This document shows positions 24,469 to 36,091 of a stretch of 64,000 bases of DNA, piece after piece. A program made the translations under genes and the position numbers. The notes under the pieces are model-generated. The model searched no databases, was not told where the DNA came from, and worked only from the letters and a program-made list of their open reading frames with translations. The number at the start of each line of letters is the position of its first letter. The first letter of the stretch is position 1. Where the stretch lies: assembly GCA_029844215.1 (NCBI GenBank), contig CM056730.1, positions 48,744,924-48,808,923 of the forward strand. Direction: 5' to 3'. Source of the DNA: Przewalskia tangutica (taxonomy: Eukaryota > Streptophyta > Magnoliopsida > Solanales > Solanaceae).

Positions 24469-24805
24469 AACGGGTACATAAGAAAATTGTTACACCCCGT
24501 AGTTCCAGGGTATGTATGTGAGGACGTACGTACGAGAATACGACAATAATATTTGAAAGGAAGAAATATGTTATTTTTTTACGGAAAAGTTTCCGGATTT
24601 GTGAAGGAAAAAGGTTCGTTAATGAGAATTGGATTCCCAGATTTGGTATTCGGGCCTTTTGGAATTTTTAAGAATTATGGAATTTTATTTCCGAAATTGG
24701 TCACGTGGGGCCCACGGGAGAATTTACGGTTTTGGGGGGCCCCCTTTATTTTCGGATTTTTGGCATTACGGATATTTTCGGAAGATGAAATATTTTGTAC
24801 GAGTA

Positions 24806-24828
24806 GGGGGGCGACACGTGTCACCCCC
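24806..24828 (+). promoter_or_regulatory. G-box palindrome upstream of D promoter
   Basis: CACGTG (24815-24820) inside GGCGACACGTGTCACC, about 185 bases before the TATA box. In the 3' LTR (30483-30504) the dyad is perfect over GGGTGACACGTGTCACCC. CACGTG is the core bound by plant bZIP and bHLH factors; actual binding is inference. Confidence 0.6.
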
Positions 24829-25003
24829 ATGTGGCCATGTGACCGAATTGATGATGGACTTGGGCACTTGGACGTTTTTTTGAGGGGGAAAGTGGCAAGC
24901 CACTTGTCCCATTTTTGTGGTGGACACTTGGTTGGTAAAATCCACACACACTTGGAACCAATCCTCACCATACACTTGCTTTAATCCTAGCCATTGATTT
25001 CCC

Positions 25004-25010
25004 TATAAAT
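25004..25010 (+). promoter_or_regulatory. TATA box of D 5' LTR
   Basis: TATAAAT, 516 bases into the LTR, followed by TTCTTCATCCACACTTG. The mate in the 3' LTR is TATAAATA at 30679-30686. Confidence 0.68.
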
Positions 25011-25965
25011 TCCCCTTTGTGCAAGACTAATTCTTCATCCACACTTGAGATAATTTCCAAGGCAAAATACTCCCTCCCTCTTGAGTGTAGCTCTCGGCCA
25101 TGGGCTGATTTTAGCAGCTAGTGTTGTCCAAAAATTCTTAAAGTTTTAAGTGTTCTTCCTTAGGGTGTTAGGAATATTGTGTACCAAGAGTTGGAAAAGA
25201 TTTCACACCCCTATACTAGAAATGTTGCCTTGGCCGGAAGTTGCCAAATTGTAGCCTAAGTGTTCTTCACTTTTTGGAGTTGGATCTTGAAGAGGAGTTG
25301 GTTAGAAACTTCTAAGGGTCGCTTGGAGCGAGTTGGAACGTAAGGAATTGGAGCTAAACGTTGCTCAGGATCGACTTATTAATCTTGGATAATTTTGGGC
25401 TTATCAAGGTAATGATCTTAGTCCTTCTATTGTAATTGGATATTACATGTTGTAGTAGTTTAGAATTGAGTATAAGATATATTGGAAGGATGATTATAAA
25501 GAATTGAATTGTATTTACATTGAATTTGTATTCTGATGAGACTTGTAGTATTATTGTGGAGTAGAATTGTACACGTCCGGTTAGACGTGTAACCCCCCCC
25601 CCCCCTTTTTGGAGTTGTTGGCTTGGTAGCAGGCCTTGATAGAAGAGGAGATTTTTGTGGTTGCGGGGGGGGAGGTGCTGCCGAATTTTCCGTAGAATAA
25701 GGAACCTTGTACTTAGAATTGTTCTACGAAGAGATCTAGAGGTTGATAGACGTTTTGTGGCCTTTATAGGTTGAAGTACTACGAGTAGCGTATTCTACTT
25801 GAAGGGTGGAAAAGGCTAGCAGGGTTATAGTACTTTGGAGCTTTTTGCTAATTGTCGATAATCGTCGCGAGGTATGTGAACCTCTTCCTATCTTTTCTAG
25901 CATGATTGTGTGAACTATGTAGTACGGTAGACGTACGTGTGCTAAACGAATTTGGTTGGTCTAAA

Positions 25966-26017
25966 ACGTAAAGTGTTATAACGACTTTATGGGAAGTTTG
26001 TTATAACAACTTTATGT
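25966..26017 (+). other. Conserved LTR stem-loop 1 (D)
   Basis: ACGTAAAGTGTTATAAC pairs with GTTATAACAACTTTATGT; loop ACTTTATGGGAAGTTT. The 3' LTR copy begins near 31630. Confidence 0.7.
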
Positions 26018-26476
26018 AGGTAAAGAAATGGTTTGTGGTTTTTAAAAGATAAGAGACTTGACTTATAAATGACTTCATGTGGAATATTAAGGACTTGATT
26101 TGTGTTAAAAAGTTGTGAACCGCATTTATGAGAAATGGGTAATTGGGTTTTAAAAGGAATAAGTTATATTGATTTCGGAAATGAGAATAAGTATCGAACA
26201 AACCACTGCAGCGTTAATAAAGGAAAATGTATTGACAAATAATTACATTTCCTAAGATAAGTATAGAAACCTCCATCTGCATAGAAGCTAAGATAAGACA
26301 AAATTGTATTACATTTCCTAGATCATGGCTGCTTTAATAAGATCATTAATAACAAGTATTGATTTTTCTTAAATTCCAAAGTAAGGAACTTGTTTTCTAA
26401 AAGAAAAGAGACTTGAGGAATTTGAAGTGTTTTGGTTTAAAAGAAAGGCATGGTTTTGTCTTAAAGTGGTTTAAAA

Positions 26477-26526
26477 CATAAAGTGTTATAATAGCTTTAT
26501 GGGAAGTTAGTTATAACGACTTTATG
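26477..26526 (+). other. Conserved LTR stem-loop 2 (D)
   Basis: CATAAAGTGTTATAA pairs with TTATAACGACTTTATG around AGCTTTATGGGAAGTTAG. A second copy of the motif about 500 bases after the first; B and C also have two. Confidence 0.65.
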
Positions 26527-27049
26527 AAAACAAAAGGATGGTTTTATTATTGGATTTAAAATGGTAACTTGACTTTAAAGGGAGAAGTGATTTGGTTTAA
26601 AAAGAAAGTATGGAAATTGTTTTGGTTTACTTAAAAAGATAGTTACTCTATTTTGATACTACGGGTATCGTGTGACCTTTGTAAAAGAAATGGATCTTTT
26701 TGAAAGAATTTATATACGTACCTTGGGGTTAAAATCCGGATTTGTTGTAATTAAATAAAAGTCTATGAGTACGTTGAACTTGCCTATGCTTGTTGTGATA
26801 GCCTTTGTTGTGCAATTATTTTGATTATATGCTACCGAGTCTCTCGATGGAGGGCCGGTTATCTTGTTATATCCTTGGACCTACTGACACGTTGGGTGGC
26901 CCACGGGTATGGTTCCATTAGGATTGTTGTTCCATAGACTAGCTCTCAGCGAGGTTTCTTGATTCGATTTTTGTATCGGTAGTTGGCTCTGCGTCTTGCC
27001 GGTCGTGGTGATTCGGCTTTAGTTACGGTAGTTAGCCGTGACTTGCCCG

Positions 27050-27760
27050 TTCGGTTTGTGGCGAAGTCTAGTGACTTACGGTTGTGATCGGTGGTTAACA
27101 CAGTTACTTGCCCCGCCACCACGTGGCGCGGGGAGGATCTGGTAGAGGCTATCGCGCCACACGCGTGTCGCCTGGCGGCATCGTGACTTACGGTTGTGAT
27201 CTGGTGGTTAGCCTGGTTACTTGCCCCCGCCAGCTACGTGGCGCAGGGAGGATCTGGTAGAGGCTATCGCACTTGCCACGTGTCAGCTTCGCGAGTTTTG
27301 TGTTTTGTGGCGAAGTCTCGTGATTACGGCTTTGGTATCTGGTAGTTGGTCTACGTACTTGCCCCGGTCAGCGACGTGATGCAGGGTGGATCTGGTAGAG
27401 GCCTTCGTACTTGCCCCGGTCAGCGATGTGAAGCAGGGTGGATCTGGTAGAGGCCTTCGTACTTGCCCCGTGTCAGCTTCGTGAGTCAGTGTTTGGACGA
27501 AGTTTCGTGATGCAGGGTGGATCTGGTGGTTAGCCTACGTACTTGCCCCGGTCAGCGACGTGATGCAGGGTGGATCTGGTAGAGGCTATCGTACTTGCCC
27601 CGGTCAGCTTCGTGATATAGTTGTTTAGTATTGTTGGTACGGTAGGTTCTGGTAGTTGGCTTTCGTACTTGCCCCGGTCAGTTGATGATGCAGGGTGGAT
27701 CTGGTAGCTATGCCTTCGTACTTGCCCCGTACGGTTTTTATGACACAGGTGGGACCTGGT
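27050..27760 (+). repeat. Minisatellite in D 5' LTR
   Basis: The A-type array with about two long units (around 27060-27300) containing CTTGCCACGTGTCAGCTTCG, then several 50-70-bp units with CTTGCCCCGGTCAG and GATGCAGGGTGGATCTGG. The 3' LTR counterpart is 62010-62770. Confidence 0.8.
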
Positions 27761-28175
27761 GTTCATGTGTACTCCTTGGTGTATTACATCATAGACTGCC
27801 GGCAGTGAGGAAGGTATTCCACGGGCATGATTGATGTTGTGGGCGTGAGACCCATGGTTATATTTGAGTGATGACTTTGAGGGCGTGAGTCCCTGACTTG
27901 ACATGACTGTTTATATATTATGGACTGTAGTTTGGTTATCATACATGTCTCCTGCTTTTTATAGACTGTTATGATTTCATTCTGATATTTCGATTTCACA
28001 TACTTGGTACTGTTATCTTGACCTCCTTGGGGCTGCGTTCATCTGCGCAGTAAGTACACCAGTTGTGGATCCTCGCTCATAGGATCACAGTTCAGCGTTT
28101 TGGGAAGCTCCATTTCTCCGGAGGCTTATTTTTGGTATAGTCCCCTGTCATTGTAGGTACTTGTACATTCAGGGG

Positions 28176-28200
28176 TATGGCGGGGCCCTGTCCCGTCATA
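28176..28200 (+). other. Conserved GC-rich hairpin (D 5' LTR)
   Basis: TATGGCGGG and TCCCGTCATA arms about 236 bases from the LTR end. Matching copies: D 3' LTR 63188-63212, E 53851-53875 and 61745-61769, H 6460-6482 and 13760-13783. Confidence 0.6.
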
Positions 28201-28440
28201 GTTGTTGTTACATTCTTAGAGGTCTGTAGTACTGTTGTGGGCAGGGTTTGTAAAAGATTTACTGTTCGATTTTGATGTATATATACAGGAAGGTAACCGT
28301 TTTGGTTAACCTGTTTTTATTATTATATATCTTGTTTCATGTGTAAGTTTTTATTTCCGCTGATTTTCTCTGATGTTGTATCACTAGGGTGCCCGGGGTA
28401 AGGCACCAGTCGCGGGCCCTAGGTCGGGTCGTGACAAAAG

Positions 28441-28452
28441 TGGTATCAGAGC
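28441..28452 (+). other. Primer binding site of D
   Basis: TGGTATCAGAGC, an exact match to the usual plant initiator tRNA-Met primer site, four bases after the LTR. Confidence 0.93.
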
Positions 28453-28642
28453 AGTTAATCCTCAGAAAGTGTCTACAGACCGTGTCTAGTAGAGTCTTGA
28501 TTATCGCTGTGTTGTGCACCACATCTATAATCAGGAGGCTACAGGATATTTAGGATTGGTTTCCATTCTTCTCACTCTGAGATCGTGCCTTAGAGCTGTG
28601 TTATAAGTTGGACTCCCTCTGGCGTATTCTTATGTACCCGTT

Positions 28643-29183
28643 ATGCCTCTACGCAAGGCAACCAGGGCCCAGATGGGCAAGCGGCGAGGAGGCGCTAGTA
28701 AACCTGAGAGATTACGAGGCACGAGCACGGTCATTACGAGATAGTACTTGACGATGAGTTTATGGCGCCGCTAGCCCCAAGTGAGTTTAGAGCGGCAGCA
28801 GATTTCACGAGGCCACGATACCGAGCCTCGATTCCACGGCGGGGCCGAGATATGAGTTCAAGGAGATGGCCCGATTACTAGCTAGGTGGTGGTCGGAATG
28901 AAGACGGGCGGAGCCGGTGGTTCCGGCATACGATGATTCACCACAGATCCAATAGTCCGAGACTTGGGATTTCTTGAGTTGCGATTCGCGAGTTCTATGG
29001 ATAGAGAGGCGAGGATGATTCTCGGTGTCATGCTAGTTTGGGAGATTGTTATGCTTGCGGCCAGCGGGCCATTTGGTGAGAGTTTGTCGACCCAGGTACG
29101 GATGTTGAGACTCGACGCCGGGATCGGTGGCTGGTCCATCGCCTTCTATAGCTAGGCGCCCTGCAGGGCAGGATTATGATTAG
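28643..29183 (+). pseudogene. gag: D gag remnant
   Basis: Starts MPLRKATRAQMGK like A and ends at TAG 29181-29183 after the shared CCTGCAGGGCAGG segment. It is about 540 bases against about 1190 in G. A match to the LSC..FYG motif (near 28970-29000) joins directly to TGGGAGATTGTTATGC and a degraded knuckle near 29050-29090, the same join as in A, and further bases are missing. Stops interrupt the frame, so no Gag is expected. Confidence 0.78.
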
Positions 29184-30128
29184 AGCGACCAAGGGAAAGT
29201 GAGGTAGTAGTTACAGAGATATCTTCAGCCCTTAAGAGACTTGTTTATGTTGTCATGGTAGATACATGTGGAGTGCTATGTACGGATAGCATTGTGTTAT
29301 GTGTGAATTAGAAAACATGGGTAGTTGAAAAGGGTAAGTCTGGAGACGAGACGATTGTGAGCCTTAGAATTTATAACAGTTAGGACCTTGGATGCAAGGC
29401 CGTCTTGAGTGGATGATTTTACGGTTGGTCTTTGTCGAAGTACTTGGTATGCGTGTTATATATTATGGGGTAATTCGATGGGTAGTGTGAGATGGAAGTG
29501 GTAGTTTTCATGACATGAATTAGTAAGATTGTTCCGGATCGGGGAACGAGAGAGTTTGGGCGATAGTGGGTCGGGTTGAGGCCAGATCGCGGGTCAACTC
29601 GCAACCCGGAATGAGGTGGGGTCAGGTTGAGGTGGTCCCGCCAGATGGTAGGGTCACGAGGGTGCTAGGCCCAGGTTTAGGTAACCATCGTATGAGTTTG
29701 TGGATATGTTCGACCAAAATCGGATCGTGAAGGCCGGGAATGGCCTTAAAGGAATTTGAGGCTAGGAAGGTGACCAAGTTTGGAGGTAGTGACTCCAAGG
29801 TTTTGGAAACTGAAGCGATGACTGGAGTATGGTACGTGTACTAGAGAGAGTTCGGGTGTACGAGAAGGGTACGATGAGTAAGGAGAGAAGTGAACGTGTG
29901 TTAACAGAAAATAAGAGATCATTTTGTTGTGAAGTGAAGGTGCAAAGAGAGTATCCTTTGGGCCAGGAATGGAAGTTAGTGTTGTTTTACATCTTAGAGG
30001 TGATTCCTCGTTGGCTTGAATTTGAGTTTTTCGCGTATGTTATATTATGGCCAGGTGTGGCATAAGTGGTTTTGTAAGTATAGTAGTGAAGACTATACCA
30101 GCGCATGTATGTTTTGAGATTTAGAAGG
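29184..30128 (+). other. D non-coding 3' tail
   Basis: Equivalent of G 18069-18998 and the A and B tails, and the cleanest copy. It includes GGCCGGGAATGGCC (near 29732) and a stretch rich in GGTCGGGTTGAGG-type motifs. The 78-codon frame at 29829-30065 is not kept in the sister copies. Confidence 0.65.
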
Positions 30129-30163
30129 AACATTCGGGACGAATGTTTCTAAGGGGGGAAGAA
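30129..30163 (+). other. Polypurine tract and inverted repeat of D
   Basis: AACATTCG-GGA-CGAATGTT at 30129-30147, then AAGGGGGGAAGAA at 30151-30163 against the LTR, which begins TGCTACACC with one change from TGTTACACC. Confidence 0.9.
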
Positions 30164-32572
30164 TGCTACACCCCGTAGTTCCAGGGTATGTATGTGGGGA
30201 CGTACGTACGAGAATACGACAGTAATATTGGATAGGAAGAAAGATGTGATTTTTTGACGGAAAAGTTTTCGGATATGTGAAGGAAAAAGGTTTGTTAATG
30301 GGAATTGGATTCCCAGATTTGGTATTCGGGCCTTTTGGAATTTTTAAGAATTATGGAATTTTATTTTCGAAATTGGTCACGTGGGGCCCACGGGAGAATT
30401 TACGGTTTTGGGGGGCCCCCTTTATTTTCGGATTTTTGGCAGTACGGATATTTTCGGAAGATGAAATATTTTGTACGAGTAGGGGGGTGACACGTGTCAC
30501 CCCCATGTGGCCATGTGGCCGAATTGATGATGGACTTGGGCACTTGGACGTTTTTTGTGGGGGAAAGTGGCAAGCCACTTGTCTCATTTTTGTGGTGGAC
30601 ACTTGGTTGGTAAAATCCATACACACTTGGACCCAATCCTCACCATACACTTGCTTTAATCCTAGCCATTTATTTCCCTATAAATACCCCTTTGTGCAAG
30701 ACTAATTCTTCATCCACACTTGTGATAATTTCCAAGGCAAAATACTCCCTCCCTCTTGAGTGTAGCTCTCGGCCATGGGCTGATTTTAGGAGCTAGTGTT
30801 GTCCAAAAATTCTTAAAGTTTTAAGTGTTCTTCCTTAGGGTGTTAGGAAGATTGTGTACCAAGAGTTGGAAAAGATTTCACACCCCTAGCCTAGAAATGT
30901 TGCCTTGGCCGGAAGTTGCCAAATTGTAGCCTAAGTGTTCTTCACTTTTTGGAGTTGGATCTTGAAGAGGAGTTGGTTAGAAACTTCTAAGGGTCGCTTG
31001 GAGCGGGTTGGAATGTAAGGAATTGGAGCTAAACGTTGCTCAGGATCGACTTATTAATCTTGGATAATTTTGGGCTTATCGAGGTAATGATCTTAGTCCT
31101 TCTATTGTAATTGGATATTACATGTTGTAGTAGTTTAGAATTGAGTATAAGATATATTGGAAGGATGATTATAAAGAATTGAACTGTATTTACATTGGAC
31201 TGTATTTACAGTAGACTTGTAGTATTATTGTGGAGTAGAATTGTACACGTCCGGTTAGACGTGTAACCCCCCCTTGGAGTTGTTGGCTTGGTAGCAGGCC
31301 TTGATAGAGGAGGAGATTTTTGTGGTTGCGGGGGGGGAGGTGCTGCCGAATTTTCCGTAGAATAAGGAACCTTGTACTTAGAATTGTTCTACGAAGAGAT
31401 CTAGAGGTTGATAGACGTTTTGTGGCCTTTATAGGTTGAAGTACTACGAGTAGCGTATTCTACTTGAAGGGTGGAAAAGGCTAGCAGGGTTATAGTACTT
31501 TGGAGCTTTTTGCTAATTGTCGATAATCGTCGCGAGGTATGTGAACCTCTTCCTATCTTTTCTAGCATGATTGTGTGAACTATGTAGTACGGTAGACGTA
31601 CGTGTGCTAAACGAATTTGGTTGGTCTAAAACATAAAGTGTTATAACGGCTTTATGGGAAGTTTGTTATAACAACTTTATGTAGGTAAAGAAATGGTTTG
31701 TGGTTTTTAAAAGATAAGAGACTTGACTTATAAATGACTTGATGTGGAATATTAAGGACTTGATTTGTGTTAAAAAGTTGTGAACCGCATTTATGAGAAA
31801 TGGGTAATTGGGTTTTAAAAGGAATAAGTTATATTGATTTCGGAAATGAGAATAAGTATCGAACAAACCACTGCAGCGTTAATAAAGGAAAATGTATTGA
31901 CAAATAATTAATTATATTAAAACCAGTAGAAACCTCCATCTGCATAGAAGCTAAGATAAGACAAAATTGTATTACATTTCCTAGATCATGGCTGTTTTAA
32001 TAAGATCATTAATAACAAGTATTGATTTTTCCTAAATTCCAAAGTAAGGAACTTGTTTTCTAAAAGAAAAGAGACTTGAGGAATTTGAAGTGTTTTGGTT
32101 TAAAAGAAAGGCATGGTTTTGTCTTAAATTGGTTTAAAACATAAAGTGTTATAATAGCTTTATGGGAAGTTAGTTATAACGACTTTATGAAAACAAAAGA
32201 ATGGTTTTATTATTGGATTTAAAATGGTAACTTGACTTTAAAGGGAGAAGTGATTTGGTTTAAAAAGAAAGTATGGAAATTGTTTTGGTTTACTTAAAAA
32301 GATAGTTACTCTATTTTGATACTACGGGTATCGTGTGACCTTTGTAAAAGAAATGGATCCTTTTGAAAGAATTTATATACGTAGTACCTTGGGGTTAAAA
32401 TCCGGATTTGTTGTAATAAAATGAACGTCTATGAGTACGTTGAACTTGCCTATGCTTGTTGTGATAGCCTTTGTTGTGCAATTGTTTTGATTCTGTGCTA
32501 CCGAGTCTCTCGATGGAGGGCCGGGTATCTTGTTATATCCTTGGACCTACTGACACGTTGGGTGGCCAACGG
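30164..32572 (+). repeat. 3' LTR of D, first piece
   Basis: Matches 24488 onward of the 5' LTR, with many scattered substitutions in the first 600 bases. It contains the perfect G-box palindrome (30483-30504), TATA (30679-30686) and the stem-loops. It breaks at 32572 inside AACGG, the target of B, and continues at 51181. Confidence 0.92.
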
Positions 32573-32974
32573 TGTTATACCCCGTATTTCCAGGGTATGT
32601 ACGTGAGGACGTACGTAGAAATTTGAGCCTTAAAGTAGGGCAAGGTTCGAAATTGTACATAACTACCAAAAGGAGTCGTTTTTCGACGAAACGTTTCCAC
32701 AGCTTTCGTAGGGAAAATTCCGGCTATGTCAATAATATTTTTTGCGGATTTTTCCGAGAGACGTAACATTTTGGACCAACGGGAGGGTGACATGTGTCAC
32801 CCTCACATTGGAAGAGGTTGGGCGGCTTTGGGACGAAAAAGAGGGCAATGGGTTAGGTAGGATATTTGTGCAAGTTGGTGTGGTAGATGGATAAGGTGCA
32901 CATGGTTTAATCCTAGCCCTACACTTGCCTAACACTTGGAAGAATCTTGGCCATTGGTTGGCCATGTCTTGACC

Positions 32975-32982
32975 TATAAATA
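32975..32982 (+). promoter_or_regulatory. TATA box of B 5' LTR
   Basis: TATAAATA in TTGACCTATAAATACCCC, 403 bases into the LTR. The 3' LTR copy is at 38693-38700. Confidence 0.7.
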
Positions 32983-34058
32983 CCCCTCTAAGTGATGAAC
33001 TTTCTTCATCCAAAAAAATCTTTTGCTAAGTGTTAAAAATCCCTCCCTCTCCCTCTTGAGTTTCGTCCACCACACCCCCTCCCCCCTTGGCCGAAAGTAC
33101 CCTCCCCCTTTGAGAGCCTAGCCGAGGCAAACCCACTTGAGTGAGGCTTGGCGTGGGGTACTTCCCCTAGCCTAGTTGTTTCGTATAATACCTCTTGTTG
33201 TGGTATAGAAATACTCTCTAGTATTGTTATAATGTCCAAATACCTTGGCCCAAATACCTTGTAGTATTCCCAAGGTTACACTTATACAAAAGCCGAAATA
33301 CTATTATACTTCCTCGATCCACAAAAACGAAACCCTAAGGAAAACCTTCATAGTCGGTTGAAGTGTTAAGTAGAAGTTGGTTAGAACTTCTAAGGGTTGT
33401 TTGGAGCGGGTTGGAGCGCACGGAGTAGGAGCTAAACCTTGCTCAGGATCGACATTTATACTTGGATAATTTTGGGCTTATCGAGGTAAACACTCTTGAC
33501 CTTCTATTGTAATTGGAAATTACATGTTGTTGGAATATATAGTTGAAGTATACTATATATAGAATTGAACATAGTTGTGCGGCAATGTCTTTTGACTTAA
33601 GCTGAATAATACTTACGGCAATGTCTTGCGACTTAAGCTGAATTTAAATAAGAGAAGCGACGTAATTACATAGGGTGTATTACAGATGAACTTGTGTAGC
33701 ATTCTTGTGAGTAGAATTGTACACGTCAGGTTAGGCGTGCAAACCCCACGGTTGGCTTGGTGGCGGCCTCGATAGAGGAGGAGATTACGGGGATCTTTCC
33801 GAATTTTACGTAGAATATTCTACATTGAGATCTAGGATGTTAATAGGCGCCTTGTGGCCTCATAGGTTGAAGTACTACGTATGGCGTGATCTACTTGGCT
33901 TAAGAAGTAGCGGCGGTTTGAGGTACTTGGAGCACTTTGCTATTAGTCGATAATCGTCGCGAGGTATGTGAACCTCTTCCTATATGTTCTAGCATGATAT
34001 GTGTATTACTATGTAGTGCGGTAGCGTACATGTGTTTAATGTATTTGATTGGTTTGAA

Positions 34059-34110
34059 ACATAAAGTGTTATAACGGCTTTATGGGAAGTTGGTTATAAC
34101 GACTTTATGT
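34059..34110 (+). other. Conserved LTR stem-loop (B)
   Basis: ACATAAAGTGTTATAAC pairs with GTTATAACGACTTTATGT around GGCTTTATGGGAAGTTG. A second, weaker copy (CATAAGAGTTGTAC / GTATAACGTCTTAAG) lies at about 34241-34290. Confidence 0.7.
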
Positions 34111-35090
34111 AGGTAAGAAAATGCTTTGTGGTTTCAAAGGATAAGCGATTTGACTTATAACGGATTTGATGTGTAGTAACAAAGAACTTGAAGTGTTCCA
34201 AAAGACCCTTTTGAAAGAAGAGTAATACTTGGCTTTGAAAACATAAGAGTTGTACTAGCTTTATGGGAAGTTAGGTATAACGTCTTAAGAGTGATAAAAG
34301 AATGGTTTCTTGATTTTTAGAAGATAAGAGACTTGACTTAATGGTATTAATATGAATTTTGTTAAAAGTGTGAAACCTCATTCGTGAGTAATGAGTACTT
34401 GGTTTTAAAAGGAATAATGTTTCTTGATTTGAAATCGGAATGAGTATCGACAAACCACCGGCGTTAATAAAGGAAAATGTATTGAATAATGAAGTATTGT
34501 ATTAAAACCAGTAGAAACCTCCATCTGCATAGAAGCTAAGATGAGACAAAATGATATTACATTTCCTAGATCATGGCTGCTTAATAAGATTGATTATAAA
34601 CAAGAATAACCTACTCACATATAAGACATATGTTTCTCAAAACGTTTAAAGGAGAATTATGTTTTAAAGGATTAAAACTATGACCTACGAAACCTTTTCT
34701 AAAATGAGAAACTTGAGCATTTGAAATTAGGCAAACTTGAACGTTTGGAAAATAAGGTTGTTACTTGATTTTACAAAGGAAAGCATTTTGGTTTACTTAA
34801 CAATGTTAGTCACTCTATTTTTATACTACGGGTATCGGGTGACCTTTGTAAAATAAATGGATCTTTAAAAGGAAATTAACGTACGTAGTACTTTAGGGTT
34901 AAAACCCGGACTTTGGCATAAAATGAAAGTACTTTGAGTTGTGTATAACTTGCCTATGCTTGTTGTTGTGAAGCTTGCCTATGCTTGTTGTTGTGAAACT
35001 TGCCTATGTTTGTTGTGATAGCCTTTGTTGTATTTATGTACCCCCGCGTCTCTCGATGGAGGGCCGGTTGATTTGTTATGAACGATTCTA

Positions 35091-35400
35091 CACCGAGTCC
35101 CACGAGATGGGCAGGGACACGTATTTCATTTAATTATACACCGAGTCCCACGAGATGGGCAGGGACACGTATTTCATTTAATTATACACCGAGTCCCACG
35201 AGATGGGCAGGGACACGTATTTCATCTGATTATACACCGAGTCCCACGAGATGGGCAGGGACACGTATTCCATCGATTATACACGAGTCCGAGATGGCGA
35301 GGACACGTATTTCATCCGATTTTACCGAGTCCCGAGATGGGAAGGACACGTATTTTATCGATTATACACCGAGTGCCGGGATGGCGGACACGTATTTCAT
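35091..35400 (+). repeat. 48-bp minisatellite (B 5' LTR)
   Basis: Units at 35091, 35139, 35187, 35235, then degraded ones to about 35400. Unit core CACCGAGTCCCACGAGATGG is a diverged reverse-complement relative of the G array (CGAGTCCCATGGGATGGGCC). The 3' LTR copy is at about 50367-50675. The 169-codon frame here is an artefact of the repeat. Confidence 0.88.
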
Positions 35401-35893
35401 CTGGTTATCATACATGTCTCACCTTTATATAGACTATTATGATTTCATTCTGATCTTTTCTGATTTCACATACTTGGTACTGTTATCGACCTCCTTGAAG
35501 TGCGTTCATCTGCGCAGTGGAAGTACATCGGTTGTGGATCTCGCTCATAGGATCGCGATTCAGCGTGTCGGAAGCCCCATTTCTTGAGGCTTATCTTTTG
35601 GTATGTTACCACGATGCAGAGATTCTTATACATTCGTGGTATGGCGGGGCCTGTCCGTCATAGCTGTTGTAAAAATCTTAGAGTGCATGCTTGTTGTGGG
35701 CGGGGTTTGTAAAAAGGATAAGCTGTTCGGGTATTTATGTATATATGATGAAAGCATTGTTTTTGGTTGCTTTGTTTATTTATCTTGTCTCTTAATTCAT
35801 ATTCATGTTTTTATTTCCGCTGATTTTCTCGATGTTGTATCACCAGGGTGCAGGGGTAAGGCACGATCACGGGCAGGTTGGTCGTGACAAAAG

Positions 35894-35904
35894 TGGTATC
35901 GAGC
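35894..35904 (+). other. Primer binding site of B
   Basis: TGGTATCGAGC: tRNA-iMet site with one base missing at CAG, as in H, G and C. Confidence 0.83.
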
Positions 35905-36091
35905 GATTAGTCCTCGGAAAGTGTCTCTGACCGTGTCTAGTAGAGTCTTGATTATCGGTGTGTTGTGCACCACATCTATAATCGAGGAGGCTATAGGACA
36001 TTTAGGATTGGTTTCCATTCTTCTCATTACGAGATCGTGCCCTAGAGTGTGATAAGTTGGACCCTCCGACGTATTCCTTTCCTTTACGATT

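Larger units (their letters stand above)
24488..28436 (+). repeat. 5' LTR of element D
   Basis: 3949 bases from TGTTACACCCCGTAGTTCC to GGGTCGTGACA. It contains a G-box palindrome, TATA box, C-run (about 25591-25604), two stem-loops, a minisatellite (27050-27760) and the GC-rich hairpin (28176-28200). A 143-codon frame at 24553-24984 lies upstream of the TATA box and is open on the other strand too. I see no gene. Confidence 0.94.
32573..35889 (+). repeat. 5' LTR of element B
   Basis: 3317 bases, TGTTATACCCCGTATTTCC to GGTCGTGACA. Contains a G-box-like dyad with CATGTG in place of CACGTG (about 32784-32803), TATA, two stem-loops, the 48-bp array and the hairpin. The first 2.4 kb looks clean; from about 35.0 kb one-base losses are frequent. 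Confidence 0.93.

Noticed and set aside
24553..24984. 143-codon frame with counterparts in A, G and the other D LTR
   Set aside because: It lies in the LTR head upstream of the TATA box, the opposite strand is open too (24675-24971), and copies are truncated at different points. Conservation is that of the LTR DNA.
25591..25610. C-run as a possible G-quadruplex switch
   Set aside because: It is a single uninterrupted run whose length differs between the two LTRs (about 14 versus 7), as expected for homopolymer length error or slippage.
29829..30065. 78-codon frame in D's tail as a captured host gene
   Set aside because: The frame is not kept in G, B or A and I see no domain; captured DNA remains only a possibility for the tail as a whole.
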